Origin: CAZEBW01 sp964510205
GTDB taxonomy: Bacteria; Chloroflexota; Anaerolineae; VGOG01
Direction: 5' to 3'
DNA length: 13,955 nucleotides
Assembly (NCBI GenBank): GCA_964510205.1
Contig: CAZEBW010000087.1
Location: 1-13,955 of the forward strand
Positions 6,890 through 13,338 of the stretch are shown here, piece after piece (position 1 is the stretch's first letter; the number at the start of each line of letters is the position of its first letter). Made by a program: the position numbers and the translations under genes. The notes beneath the pieces were generated by a model. That model was not told the DNA's origin. It did no database searches and saw only the letters and a list, made by a program, of their open reading frames with translations.

Positions 6890-7843
6890 CTATTCTCCCT
6901 CTGAAATTTTGACGTAAGGCGTAGCAGCCCCACCGCGCCGGGCGTCAGGGGGCGCAATCACCCGCAGCCGGTGGGGCAGGATGGTGTATTCGATACGAGT
7001 TGCGGATGGCTCGAACAGCTCGCCATCGGCCTGGATGGGGGTGGGCGTGTCGCACTCGATGGTCAGGCGGGTGGTGCGGAGGTAGGTCACCTCCGCACGC
7101 TCGACGTGGCTGCCGTCGAACGTGGTGGGCAGCAGGCGCAGCAGCTTGATCCGCCCCAGTCCGCCGGTGAACACAAAATCCAGGTAGCCGTCGTCCATCT
7201 CGGCGCGGGGCGTCATCCAGAACGCGCCTCCGGTGCGGCGGGTGTTGCCCACCGAGACCAACGCGACTGGCCCCTCGTACTCTCCATCGTCCCAGGCCAG
7301 CCGCATGTGCCAGGGCTGGTGGCTGAGGATGGTCTTGAGCGCGGCCAAGATGTAGCGCGGCGTGCCCTGAACCCGCTTCATCGCCGCTTGGGTGATGGTC
7401 ACCATTGGCTCCAGCCCAACTGCCGAGTTGTTGTCGAAGTAGCGGCCGTTGACGCATCCCACGTCAATGGTGCGGGTGTGGCCCGCCAAGATGCGCCGGC
7501 AGGCTGCTTCGATCTCTTTCTCCAGACCGAGCATGTCGGCGAAGTCGTCGGCTGAGCCCAGGGGGATGACGCCCAGTGGACCAGCTATGTCGTCCTCGGC
7601 GGCCGCTTGCATCAGGCCGTTGACTACCTCGCTGATGCTCCCGTCGCCACCGGCGGAGACGATGGGGGAATAGCCCGCCATCGCCGCCTCCCACGCCAGC
7701 TCAGTGCCGTGGTTTGGTCCCTCGGTGACGACCAAGTCGTAGTCCAGGCCGATCCTCTCACACGCCCGCTCGATATGCGGGATGGCGCGTTGCGCCTTCC
7801 AGCGGCCCGCGTATGGATTGACGATGATCTTAGTTTGGCTCAC
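6890..7843 (-). CDS. Diacylglycerol kinase-family lipid kinase (YegS/DgkB type)
   Basis: A 317-residue soluble lipid kinase. The N-terminal catalytic domain starts KIIVNPYAG, carries the nucleotide-binding loop SAGGDGSISE (GGDGS at 65-69), then GVIPLGSADDFADML (91-105). In most relatives this second motif is GTGNDFA; here it is GSADDFA, so the asparagine is replaced by aspartate and the glycine before it by alanine. The C-terminal beta domain includes the PMVTIT, PRAEMDDGYLDFV and IQADGE blocks typical of the family. It would phosphorylate a diacylglycerol or other lipid alcohol using ATP at the inner face of the membrane. The start is GTG with a purine-rich GGAGGGAGAAG upstream. It lies 34 bases after the preceding gene and directly abuts the nucleotidyltransferase gene. 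Confidence 0.88.
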   Translation of the reverse strand: MSQTKIIVNPYAGRWKAQRAIPHIERACERIGLDYDLVVTEGPNHGTELAWEAAMAGYSPIVSAGGDGSISEVVNGLMQAAAEDDIAGPLGVIPLGSADDFADMLGLEKEIEAACRRILAGHTRTIDVGCVNGRYFDNNSAVGLEPMVTITQAAMKRVQGTPRYILAALKTILSHQPWHMRLAWDDGEYEGPVALVSVGNTRRTGGAFWMTPRAEMDDGYLDFVFTGGLGRIKLLRLLPTTFDGSHVERAEVTYLRTTRLTIECDTPTPIQADGELFEPSATRIEYTILPHRLRVIAPPDARRGGAATPYVKISEGE

Positions 7844-7877
7844 CTTCTCCCTCCAAAGTATCCGCGCCTCTTGAGCA

Positions 7878-8777
7878 CTAATTCAGCTTCTCGATGGTCG
7901 GTCTGAGATCCAACTCCTCGATCAACTCTTCCAGCTCGCTCGTGGTCAGCTTTCGCCCCCGGCCCGCTGCGGCTACCAGGGCTCCCTCCATGACATTGGT
8001 GCCGAAGGAACGCCCTTCCAGTCGGGGTGTGGTAGTGACCAGATATTTCACCCCTCGCTCCGTCAGTATCTTCACATCCTCTGAAGTGGTGGTGTTGGTC
8101 ACTACGACCTTGTCGTCCACACACAGAGGCAGGTGGCGCTTGACGTACAGGAAATCGCCGGCCACGACCGAGGCCCACTGGTAGTACCTTTCCCACTTCG
8201 GCTGGTTGATGGTCTGCTTCTCCCCCGTGGGATAGATGAAGCTGATGGGCAGACGGCCGAGGATGGGCAGCAGGGCGGCAGCCAGAATCTCCACGCTGCG
8301 GATCGTGCGCAAGGGGATGCCCAGGCCCAGGGCGAACATGAAATCGGCGTACACCATCTCGTAGCCCGCTTCGGTGAAGGACAACGCCATCCCGAAGCGA
8401 TCTATAGACGAGGTAAGCATCCCCTGTTTGGGCGATATCTGGTCGCCGATCTCCTGCTCCACGAACTGCATCACCCGCCGCTCCAGGGTGTGCTTCAGCC
8501 CACCGCCGTCCACCACCGGCGTGTGCTTCACGTCCTTCACCAGCTTGAGGGCCTGGTACAGCGGATAGTGTTTGTCGCGCACGCGCAGGGTCAGGTCAAT
8601 GCCTCCTACCCCGAAGGCGTCAATCTTGCCGTCCAAGTCGTTGTAGAGCTGGCGGGCCTTTTCTTCGTCGCCGTCGGTGCCGATGCGCTCCAGGCTGATG
8701 TCTTGCCCCAGGAGCGTGATCTGGGCCTTGTGATCGCGCGTCGAACTCCCCAGGCTGACACTGAACACCCTTTTCAT
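7878..8777 (-). CDS. Conserved protein of the family often labelled quinate 5-dehydrogenase; function unclear
   Basis: A 299-residue protein starting MKRVFSVSLGSSTRDHKAQ. Conserved-looking blocks are FGVGGIDLTL, VVDGGGLKHTLERRV, SSIDRFGMALSFTEAG, FALGLGIPLRTIRSV, FIYPTGEKQ, and the C-terminal VVVTNTTTSEDVKILTERG plus TTTPRLEGRSFGTNVMEGAL. From memory, relatives in Chloroflexota and some Firmicutes are named quinate 5-dehydrogenase, but I see no clear experimental basis for that name and no standard shikimate dehydrogenase motif. It is the first gene of the minus-strand operon (own promoter at 8857-8885, AAAGGACGG before the ATG) ahead of a lipid kinase, a nucleotidyltransferase and a phosphatase. 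Its place suggests a role linked to that pathway, which is inference only. It is a real gene by length, codon use and motifs. Confidence 0.75.
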   Translation of the reverse strand: MKRVFSVSLGSSTRDHKAQITLLGQDISLERIGTDGDEEKARQLYNDLDGKIDAFGVGGIDLTLRVRDKHYPLYQALKLVKDVKHTPVVDGGGLKHTLERRVMQFVEQEIGDQISPKQGMLTSSIDRFGMALSFTEAGYEMVYADFMFALGLGIPLRTIRSVEILAAALLPILGRLPISFIYPTGEKQTINQPKWERYYQWASVVAGDFLYVKRHLPLCVDDKVVVTNTTTSEDVKILTERGVKYLVTTTPRLEGRSFGTNVMEGALVAAAGRGRKLTTSELEELIEELDLRPTIEKLN

Positions 8778-8856
8778 GATTTGGCCGTCCTTTCCGAGTC
8801 TCTATTTCCACATAATATAACCCCACGCCTCTCAAAAGGATACGGTGAACGGTGGG

Positions 8857-8885
8857 ATTATATCAGTTTTCGTGAGAAAAGTAAA
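8857..8885 (-). promoter_or_regulatory. Promoter for the minus-strand lipid operon
   Basis: Read on the minus strand, TTTACT (8885-8880), a 17-base spacer and a perfect TATAAT (8862-8857). The leader to the ATG at 8777 would be about 73 nt. It stands back to back with the plus-strand promoter; the two -35 boxes are separated by only three bases. Confidence 0.65.
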
Positions 8886-8888
8886 AGC

Positions 8889-8917
8889 TTGCCACATTGG
8901 TCAGCTTGTAGTAGAAT
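8889..8917 (+). promoter_or_regulatory. Promoter for the plus-strand CDP-alcohol phosphatidyltransferase unit
   Basis: TTGCCA at 8889-8894, a 17-base spacer and TAGAAT at 8912-8917. Each box has one mismatch to the sigma-70 consensus. The expected start is near 8924, giving a leader of about 36 nt with GAGGAGG at 8947-8953 before the ATG at 8960. Confidence 0.68.
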
Positions 8918-8959
8918 TAGGGGAAACTGACGAAGGGAGTATGAGTGAGGAGGCATAGG

Positions 8960-9592
8960 ATGAACGTAGCCAACTTGATCACCATACTGCGGTTTCCGCT
9001 GCTAGTGGTGATCGTGCTGTTGTTGTATTTTGGTGGATCCGTGGGCCAACTACTTGCCGCGCCGCTCATCGTGGTGCTGATCTTGATGGACTCGCTGGAC
9101 GGCATCGTCGCCCGGCGGCGCGGCGAGCAGACCCTCGTCGGCAGCGCACTGGACATCGCTGCCGATCGGGCGGTGGAGATCGTCTTGTGGGTGGCCTACG
9201 CCGATCTCAAGCTGATTGTGGCGGCCATTCCTCTGACCGTCATCATCCGGGGCGCGCTGACCGATTCCATTCGCAACGTGGCCCTGCAGCACGGACAGTC
9301 GGCCCACAGCATGATGCGCGCTTCGTGGAGCCGCTGGTTGGTGGCTTCAGGGGCCATGCGCACCACCTACGCCGTGGTCAAAGCCATCGCTTTCACGCTG
9401 TTGGCCCTGTCTCTGGGGCTGCGGACGGGGGGGTATGCGGCCTGGCACGGCGTATGGATCGCTGCGTCGGCGGCGAGTTGGGTGTCGGTCGCGCTCTGCC
9501 TCGCGCGAGGGCTGCCCGTGCTTATTGAGGTGCGGGGGTTGTTCCGCTCAGCCGAGTTCCAGGTGACTGCGCCGTCTGTGTCTGAAGAGTGA
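8960..9592 (+). CDS. CDP-alcohol phosphatidyltransferase family protein
   Basis: A 210-residue membrane enzyme that transfers a phosphatidyl group from a CDP-lipid, or a phospho-alcohol from a CDP-alcohol, with loss of CMP. The complete family signature DX2DGX2ARX8GX3DX3D is present at residues 44-69 (D44, D47, G48, A51, R52, G61, D65, D69). The N-terminus NVANLITILRFPLL recalls phosphatidylglycerophosphate synthase. About five or six membrane helices follow. I chose the ATG at 8960 because GAGGAGG stands six bases before it; a GTG at 8945 lies before this site. The downstream acyltransferase starts 13 bases after the stop, so the two are probably one unit. The alcohol acceptor (glycerol phosphate, inositol phosphate, serine or another) cannot be told from the motif. 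Confidence 0.9.
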   Translation: MNVANLITILRFPLLVVIVLLLYFGGSVGQLLAAPLIVVLILMDSLDGIVARRRGEQTLVGSALDIAADRAVEIVLWVAYADLKLIVAAIPLTVIIRGALTDSIRNVALQHGQSAHSMMRASWSRWLVASGAMRTTYAVVKAIAFTLLALSLGLRTGGYAAWHGVWIAASAASWVSVALCLARGLPVLIEVRGLFRSAEFQVTAPSVSEE

Positions 9593-9605
9593 GGGTGAAG
9601 CTCTG

Positions 9606-10553
9606 ATGCGTCTTCAAGACTTCATCAGCAGCAGGCCGATGACGCGGCTGGGCATCGGCATAGGCCGCCACATGCCGCGACGGGTGGGCTACGGGCTGGC
9701 GCGAATCGCCGCTGGCATCATTGTTCGCCGAAAGCCGCAGATCTACTGGACGGTGCGGGGCAACTTGCGCCAGGTCCTCGGCCCAGAAGCCGACGACGGC
9801 TTAGCCACAGCGTGCGAAGCTAAGCCGCACGCTGTGGCTAAGCCGCACGCTAGGTTGCACCAGATGACGCGCCAGGTCTTCTTCCACGCTGGGCAGACCT
9901 ACTACGACTTCTTTCACGCCATCGGTCAGCCGAAAGAGGTGATGGCCGCGTCCGTGCGGATTCCAGAGGAGGCCTTAGCTCTTATCCGCTCGACGACGCT
10001 GCGGGGCCGGGGCGTGCTGCTGCTGGCCAGCCACATGAGCAACTTCGACCTCACGGGCCTGTCTTTGAGCGCACGAGGCCTGCCTGTCCAGGTGCTCTCC
10101 CTGGCGAATCCGCAGGCGGGATTTCACCTGTTGAACCGCCTGCGAGCCACGTCCAGCTTTGAGGTCACGCCCGTCACGCCCCAATCGCTGCGGGCGGCCA
10201 TCCGACGCCTGAAGAGCGGCGGCGTCGTGTTGACGGGTGTGGACCGTCCCATTCCCGTGGATCGGGAGCTGGTCGAGTTCTTTGGCCGACCGGCCTATCT
10301 TCCCGTCGGGCCGGTGCGCCTGGCGCTGATGACGGATGCGTTGGTCATCATGGGCAGTTGTTACTATGAGCCTGGCCAAGGATACGGCCTCAAGGTCACA
10401 GAGCCTCTCGAGATGATCCGCACCGCTGACCGGCGGCGTGACATCCTTGCCAACGTCCGCCGGGTGGCGGACATTCTGGAGGAGCACGTGCGCGCTCGCC
10501 CGGAGCAGTGGATGATGTTTCATCCCTTCTGGCCGGAGCCGCCAGCGAGCTGA
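9606..10553 (+). CDS. LpxL/HtrB/PatA-type lysophospholipid acyltransferase family protein, with an in-frame palindromic insert
   Basis: A 315-residue acyltransferase. The catalytic HX4D box is ASHMSNFDL (H143, D148), and later blocks RLKSGGVVLTGVDRP, EFFGRPAYLPVGPVRLA and QWMMFHPFWPE match the LpxL and mycobacterial PatA group, which acylate lipid A precursors or phosphatidylinositol mannosides. In a monoderm-like or Chloroflexota setting it would acylate a membrane glycolipid or phospholipid. Residues about 65-83 (GLATACEAKPHAVAKPHAR) are encoded by a palindromic repeat at 9800-9851 that interrupts an otherwise continuous N-terminal region between the GPEAD and LHQMTRQVF segments; the frame is kept. 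Start codon ATG at 9606, 13 bases after the CDP-alcohol transferase gene. Family is clear; acceptor lipid unknown. Confidence 0.85.
   Translation: MRLQDFISSRPMTRLGIGIGRHMPRRVGYGLARIAAGIIVRRKPQIYWTVRGNLRQVLGPEADDGLATACEAKPHAVAKPHARLHQMTRQVFFHAGQTYYDFFHAIGQPKEVMAASVRIPEEALALIRSTTLRGRGVLLLASHMSNFDLTGLSLSARGLPVQVLSLANPQAGFHLLNRLRATSSFEVTPVTPQSLRAAIRRLKSGGVVLTGVDRPIPVDRELVEFFGRPAYLPVGPVRLALMTDALVIMGSCYYEPGQGYGLKVTEPLEMIRTADRRRDILANVRRVADILEEHVRARPEQWMMFHPFWPEPPAS
9800..9851. repeat. Palindromic repeat inside the acyltransferase coding sequence
   Basis: A perfect 17-bp inverted repeat, 9800-9816 paired with 9826-9842, loop of nine bases. CTAAGCCGCACGCT is also directly repeated at 9820-9833 and 9838-9851. 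The element stays in frame and adds about 17-19 residues rich in Ala, Lys, Pro and His that do not look like part of an acyltransferase domain. It resembles the idea of Rickettsia palindromic elements, short mobile palindromes tolerated within genes. Confidence 0.8.
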
Positions 10554-10576
10554 GTTTGGACAAGTGGGGGGCAATC

Positions 10577-10675
10577 AGAAACCAGGTTTTTTGAACCCTT
10601 TGCGTCTCAGAACTGCGCGGTCACCGGCATCTTCGAGGCTCCTAGAGGCACTCTTAAGCGAAAAACCTGGTTTCT
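10577..10675. repeat. 99-bp element with perfect 15-bp terminal inverted repeats
   Basis: AGAAACCAGGTTTTT at 10577-10591 is the exact reverse complement of 10661-10675. The 69 bases between have no recognisable gene. It fills most of the 149-base gap between the acyltransferase and GDT1-like genes. It could act as a terminator for the acyltransferase unit (a T run follows the left arm), or be a small mobile repeat. Its arms share the pattern AGA...GGTTT with two other loci in the window. Confidence 0.7.
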
Positions 10676-10702
10676 AAAGCAGGGTGAAAGGATTCGGTAC
10701 CG

Positions 10703-10978
10703 ATGATGGATTGGAAGCTGCTGTGGAGCACGTTTGCACTGTTGTTCGTGGCGGAGCTGGGCGACAAGACCCAGTTGGCGGTGATTTTCACCTCGGCCGG
10801 CTCCGACTCCCCCCGCATGGTCTTTTTGGGCGCGGCGTTGGGCTTGGTGGCGGCTACCCTGCTGGGCACCCTGGCGGGGCAGGTCGTGGCTCGCTTCGTT
10901 TCGCCCGACGCCCTGCGCAAGGTGGCGGCAGCGCTGTTCGTGTTGATGGGTGGGTTGATGTTCTTTGATAAGATTTAG
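10703..10978 (+). CDS. GDT1/UPF0016 (TMEM165-like) single-domain cation transporter
   Basis: A 91-residue membrane protein carrying one copy of the family hallmark ExGDKT (VAELGDKTQLA; E18, G20, D21, K22, T23) in the first helix. Two further hydrophobic stretches lie at about 39-60 and 71-91. Two-domain members have two such motifs and about 190 residues; bacteria also have single-domain forms that must pair to make a transporter. Family members export Mn2+ or Ca2+ from the cytoplasm. Only one copy is present in the window, so a homodimer is expected, or the second half is elsewhere. The start is one of two adjacent ATG codons (10703 or 10706), with GAAAGG upstream. It is flanked by repeats on both sides, and no promoter is evident. 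Confidence 0.88.
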   Translation: MMDWKLLWSTFALLFVAELGDKTQLAVIFTSAGSDSPRMVFLGAALGLVAATLLGTLAGQVVARFVSPDALRKVAAALFVLMGGLMFFDKI

Positions 10979-11010
10979 AACACGGATTGGCAGGATTCAC
11001 GGATCAAGAG
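10979..11010 (+). repeat. Short CACGGAT direct repeat before the glycosyltransferase gene
   Basis: CACGGATT at 10981-10988 and CACGGAT at 10999-11005 are separated by ten bases, directly after the GDT1-like stop codon. It looks like a remnant of a dispersed intergenic repeat. No clear promoter or Shine-Dalgarno site for the next gene is visible in it. Confidence 0.4.
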
Positions 11011-11026
11011 TTTGTTGACTCAAGCG

Positions 11027-13189
11027 ATGTCACAGAAACGGCCCTTGCCACTTTCCATCAAGCTCAGGAACATCGTCCTCATTTTCATCTTATTGGCGGC
11101 CTTCGCCCTCAGGCTCTATCGCCTGGATCACCAGGAGATCTGGGGCGATGAGGCCCACAGCGCGTACGTGGCCAGCCTGCCTCTGCTTTCTGCCGTTTCC
11201 CCTGGCATGGAAACCAACCCCCCGCTCTACCACCTCCTCCTCTGGCTCTGGGTCAAGCTGACCGGTCCCAGCGTTTTCGCCCTCAGGTTTCTGTCCCTCG
11301 TCCTGGGGGTGCTCACCGTGTTGCTGGCCTATCGTCTGGCGCGGCTGGCCTTTGGCGAGCGCGTGGGCCTGTTGACTGCGCTGCTTTGCGCCATCTCGCC
11401 CTTCCTGGTTTACTATTCTCAAGAAGCGCGCATGTACGCCCTGGCGACGTTTGCTGCCACGCTCTCCATGTTTCTCTTGGCCAGGATTGTGTCCGGCGAG
11501 AGAGGACACTCTAGACCTCGGAGGTTTTCGGACGCGATTTTGCCAGCAGACCGACCAGATCATCAAAGCAACTTTGCCAGCAGGGGGACTTTCGGAAACC
11601 TCCGAGGTCTTAAGGGCTTGTGGATCTACCCTGCTACAGAGGGGCGTCCTCGCCCCGATTTCGCGTCCGAACAACCCTTGGGCGGGGCGGGGACGCTCCT
11701 TGGCAGCGATCTTATGTGGCTCGCCTACTTTTTGGCCACGGCGGCGGCCATTTTCACCCACTACTACGCCCTGTTCGTGGTGGCGGCTCAGAACGCTTTC
11801 ATGATAGCGCTCTGGAGGCGCCATCGAAAAGGGTTGAGACGCTGGTTGGCCGTCCAGGCCGCGCTGGCCTTGTCGTTTGTGCCCTGGGCGCTGGCTCAAA
11901 GGAGTGTTCTGGGCGGCAAGGCCAGCGCGCGGTTCGACGAGCTGACGCTGTCGGGCCTGGGCGGCATCGTCAAAAGAAGTCTGGTGGCTTTCAGCGTGCA
12001 GACCACAGTGGAGCCGCCCCTGGCACACTATCTTACCCTGGCCTTTCTATTGTTGGCGGCCCTGGGCTTTGTCGCTGCTGTAACGCCTCCCCCTGTCCGG
12101 TGGAGGTTGGAAAGGGGTGAGGATCCACCCTCCCCTGGCCCCTCCCTGGGAGGGAGGGGAAAGCTGCTCTGGCTTCTGCTGGCCTGGCTGGTGATGCCAT
12201 TGGTCTGCGCCTGGTTGGTCAACCCCATCATGCCCTTCTTCCAGGAGCGATACCTGCTGATGGTTGCTCCGGCCTTCGTTGTTCTCGTGGCCCGTGGGAT
12301 CGAATGGATGGGAGATAGGTCGCCGTGGCTCTTGTTTCTGGGGTTGCTGCTGGTCGTCTCCGCCAGCGCTTTTTCGCTGCACAACTGGTTCTTCGACCCT
12401 GCTTACACCAAGGGCGAATACGGGCTGATGATGGAGTATGTGCGGGATCACGCCGAGGAGGGCGATTTGCTTCTCCTCAACAACCCGCTCCAAGAGGCGT
12501 TGTTCGACTACTACCGTCCGTCTGGTGTGCCGTATCGTCTTCTTTCCCGCCACGATCTGCGCAGCGAGGAGCGCGCGGACCAGGCGCTGGCCGACTTGAC
12601 CGAAGGCTGCTCGCGGGTTTGGCTGGTGATGTTTGGCTATGTGGAGCAGTACGATCCCCAGCACCTGGCGGAGCGGTGGCTGAGCGACCACGGCTACCGC
12701 AGCTCCTATCGCAGCTTCCTGGGGGCCTACGTCACGCTGTACGCCATGTCGCCCGATGACGCTGTTTTCCCCATGCAGCACACCGTGGCGGCTAACCTGG
12801 ACAACAAAGTCCTGCTCGCGGGCTATGGCTTGGCCGATCAGGATGTGACAGCGGGGGGGACGCTCAGGCTGACGCTCTATTGGCAGGCCCTGGCCGAGAT
12901 GGACAAGCGCTACACCGTCTTCGTCCACTTGCTGGACGCCGACAACCGCGTCGTGTCCCAGATGGACAGCGAGCCGCTGGGCGGCACCCATCCCACCACC
13001 GAGTGGCAGGTGGGTGAGATGGTGCGGGACAACTACGGCCTGCTCATCGCGCCCGACACCCCGCCGGGGGAATGCCTGCTCGAAGTGGGGATGTACTACC
13101 TGCCGACCCTGGAGCGCTTGCCCGTGCTGGGCGACTCAGGAAATGTGGGGGACGATCGGGTGGTGTTGGGGAGGATTGTGGTGTACTGA
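11027..13189 (+). CDS. GT39-type (ArnT/PMT-like) multi-membrane glycosyltransferase with repeat-derived inserts
   Basis: A 720-residue membrane protein. The N-terminal part has the features of dolichyl- or polyprenyl-phosphate-sugar-dependent glycosyltransferases: ALRLYRLDHQEIWGDEAHSA with the acidic pair D41-E42 in the first outer loop, then METNPPLYHLLLWLWVKL, FALRFLSLVLGVL and YYSQEARMYALATF. Multiple helices continue to about residue 450. The C-terminal 160 residues (LRLTLYWQALAEMDKRYTVFVHLLD...GGTHPTTEWQVGEMVRDNY) look like a beta-sandwich domain that I associate with similar Chloroflexota proteins. Residues about 163-225 and 353-379 are encoded by repeats (11513-11610, 11640-11700, 12083-12163) and do not resemble the family. 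It would transfer a sugar to a lipid or protein outside the membrane. I prefer the ATG at 11027, although a TTG at 11012 is in frame and neither has a good ribosome site. Confidence 0.82.
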   Translation: MSQKRPLPLSIKLRNIVLIFILLAAFALRLYRLDHQEIWGDEAHSAYVASLPLLSAVSPGMETNPPLYHLLLWLWVKLTGPSVFALRFLSLVLGVLTVLLAYRLARLAFGERVGLLTALLCAISPFLVYYSQEARMYALATFAATLSMFLLARIVSGERGHSRPRRFSDAILPADRPDHQSNFASRGTFGNLRGLKGLWIYPATEGRPRPDFASEQPLGGAGTLLGSDLMWLAYFLATAAAIFTHYYALFVVAAQNAFMIALWRRHRKGLRRWLAVQAALALSFVPWALAQRSVLGGKASARFDELTLSGLGGIVKRSLVAFSVQTTVEPPLAHYLTLAFLLLAALGFVAAVTPPPVRWRLERGEDPPSPGPSLGGRGKLLWLLLAWLVMPLVCAWLVNPIMPFFQERYLLMVAPAFVVLVARGIEWMGDRSPWLLFLGLLLVVSASAFSLHNWFFDPAYTKGEYGLMMEYVRDHAEEGDLLLLNNPLQEALFDYYRPSGVPYRLLSRHDLRSEERADQALADLTEGCSRVWLVMFGYVEQYDPQHLAERWLSDHGYRSSYRSFLGAYVTLYAMSPDDAVFPMQHTVAANLDNKVLLAGYGLADQDVTAGGTLRLTLYWQALAEMDKRYTVFVHLLDADNRVVSQMDSEPLGGTHPTTEWQVGEMVRDNYGLLIAPDTPPGECLLEVGMYYLPTLERLPVLGDSGNVGDDRVVLGRIVVY
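11513..11610. repeat. 98-bp element with perfect 15-bp inverted ends inside the glycosyltransferase gene
   Basis: AGACCTCGGAGGTTT at 11513-11527 is the exact reverse complement of 11596-11610. Inside, TTTGCCAGCAG occurs twice (ending at 11549 and at 11583). The element is read through in frame and encodes about 33 hydrophilic residues. Its size nearly equals that of the 99-bp intergenic element at 10577, and both have 15-bp arms starting AGA and holding GGTTT. Confidence 0.75.
11640..11700. repeat. 61-bp GC-rich inverted repeat inside the glycosyltransferase gene
   Basis: 11640-11657 pairs with 11683-11700 over 18 positions, 16 of them Watson-Crick and two G-T wobbles, around a 25-base loop. 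It lies 29 bases after the 98-bp element and is also read through in frame. The translated product (RPRPDFASEQPLGGAGTLLG) is not membrane-like and interrupts a helix-rich region. Confidence 0.65.
12083..12163. repeat. Purine/pyrimidine-skewed repeat encoding a Pro/Gly-rich insert in the glycosyltransferase
   Basis: A stretch with C-rich and G-rich blocks in alternation: GGTGGA (12099-12104) pairs with TCCACC (12124-12129), and CCCTCCC pairs with GGGAGGG around 12141-12155. It encodes TPPPVRWRLERGEDPPSPGP and SLGGRGK between two membrane segments, at a loop position. The composition is unlike the flanking membrane-coding DNA. It looks like a dispersed intergenic-type repeat that has entered the gene in frame. 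Confidence 0.5.
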
Positions 13190-13192
13190 GCA

Positions 13193-13257
13193 GCCACGAA
13201 TTGCACGAATTGACACGAAGAATGAGAGGGTTAGTGGAGATTCGTGTCATTCGTGGC
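13193..13257. repeat. CACGAATTG hairpin repeat after the glycosyltransferase gene
   Basis: GCCACGAAT (13193-13201) and TGACACGAA (13211-13219) pair with TTCGTGTCATTCGTGGC (13241-13257). The left arm carries an extra copy of CACGAATTG (13195-13203 and 13204-13212), which would bulge out. It begins four bases after the stop codon and can serve as part of a transcription end, or be an intergenic repeat. Confidence 0.65.
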
Positions 13258-13271
13258 AAATGATGGACAGC

Positions 13272-13308
13272 AGAGAGGGACTGGTCGAGATTAGATCAGT
13301 CCCTCTCT
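13272..13308. terminator. Hairpin terminator between converging genes
   Basis: A perfect 12-bp inverted repeat (13272-13283 and 13297-13308) with a 13-base loop, followed by TTATC on the plus strand. It lies between the plus-strand glycosyltransferase stop (13189) and the minus-strand membrane protein stop (13339), so it probably ends one or both transcripts. The T run after the stem is short. Confidence 0.6.
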
Positions 13309-13338
13309 TATCGGTATCGAGCTACATCACGTGCGGAT

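Noticed and set aside
10577..11610. Composite transposon bounded by the two roughly 98-bp elements
   Set aside because: The arms of the two elements differ in sequence, the enclosed DNA is a transporter gene and part of a glycosyltransferase gene, and there is no transposase or target duplication.
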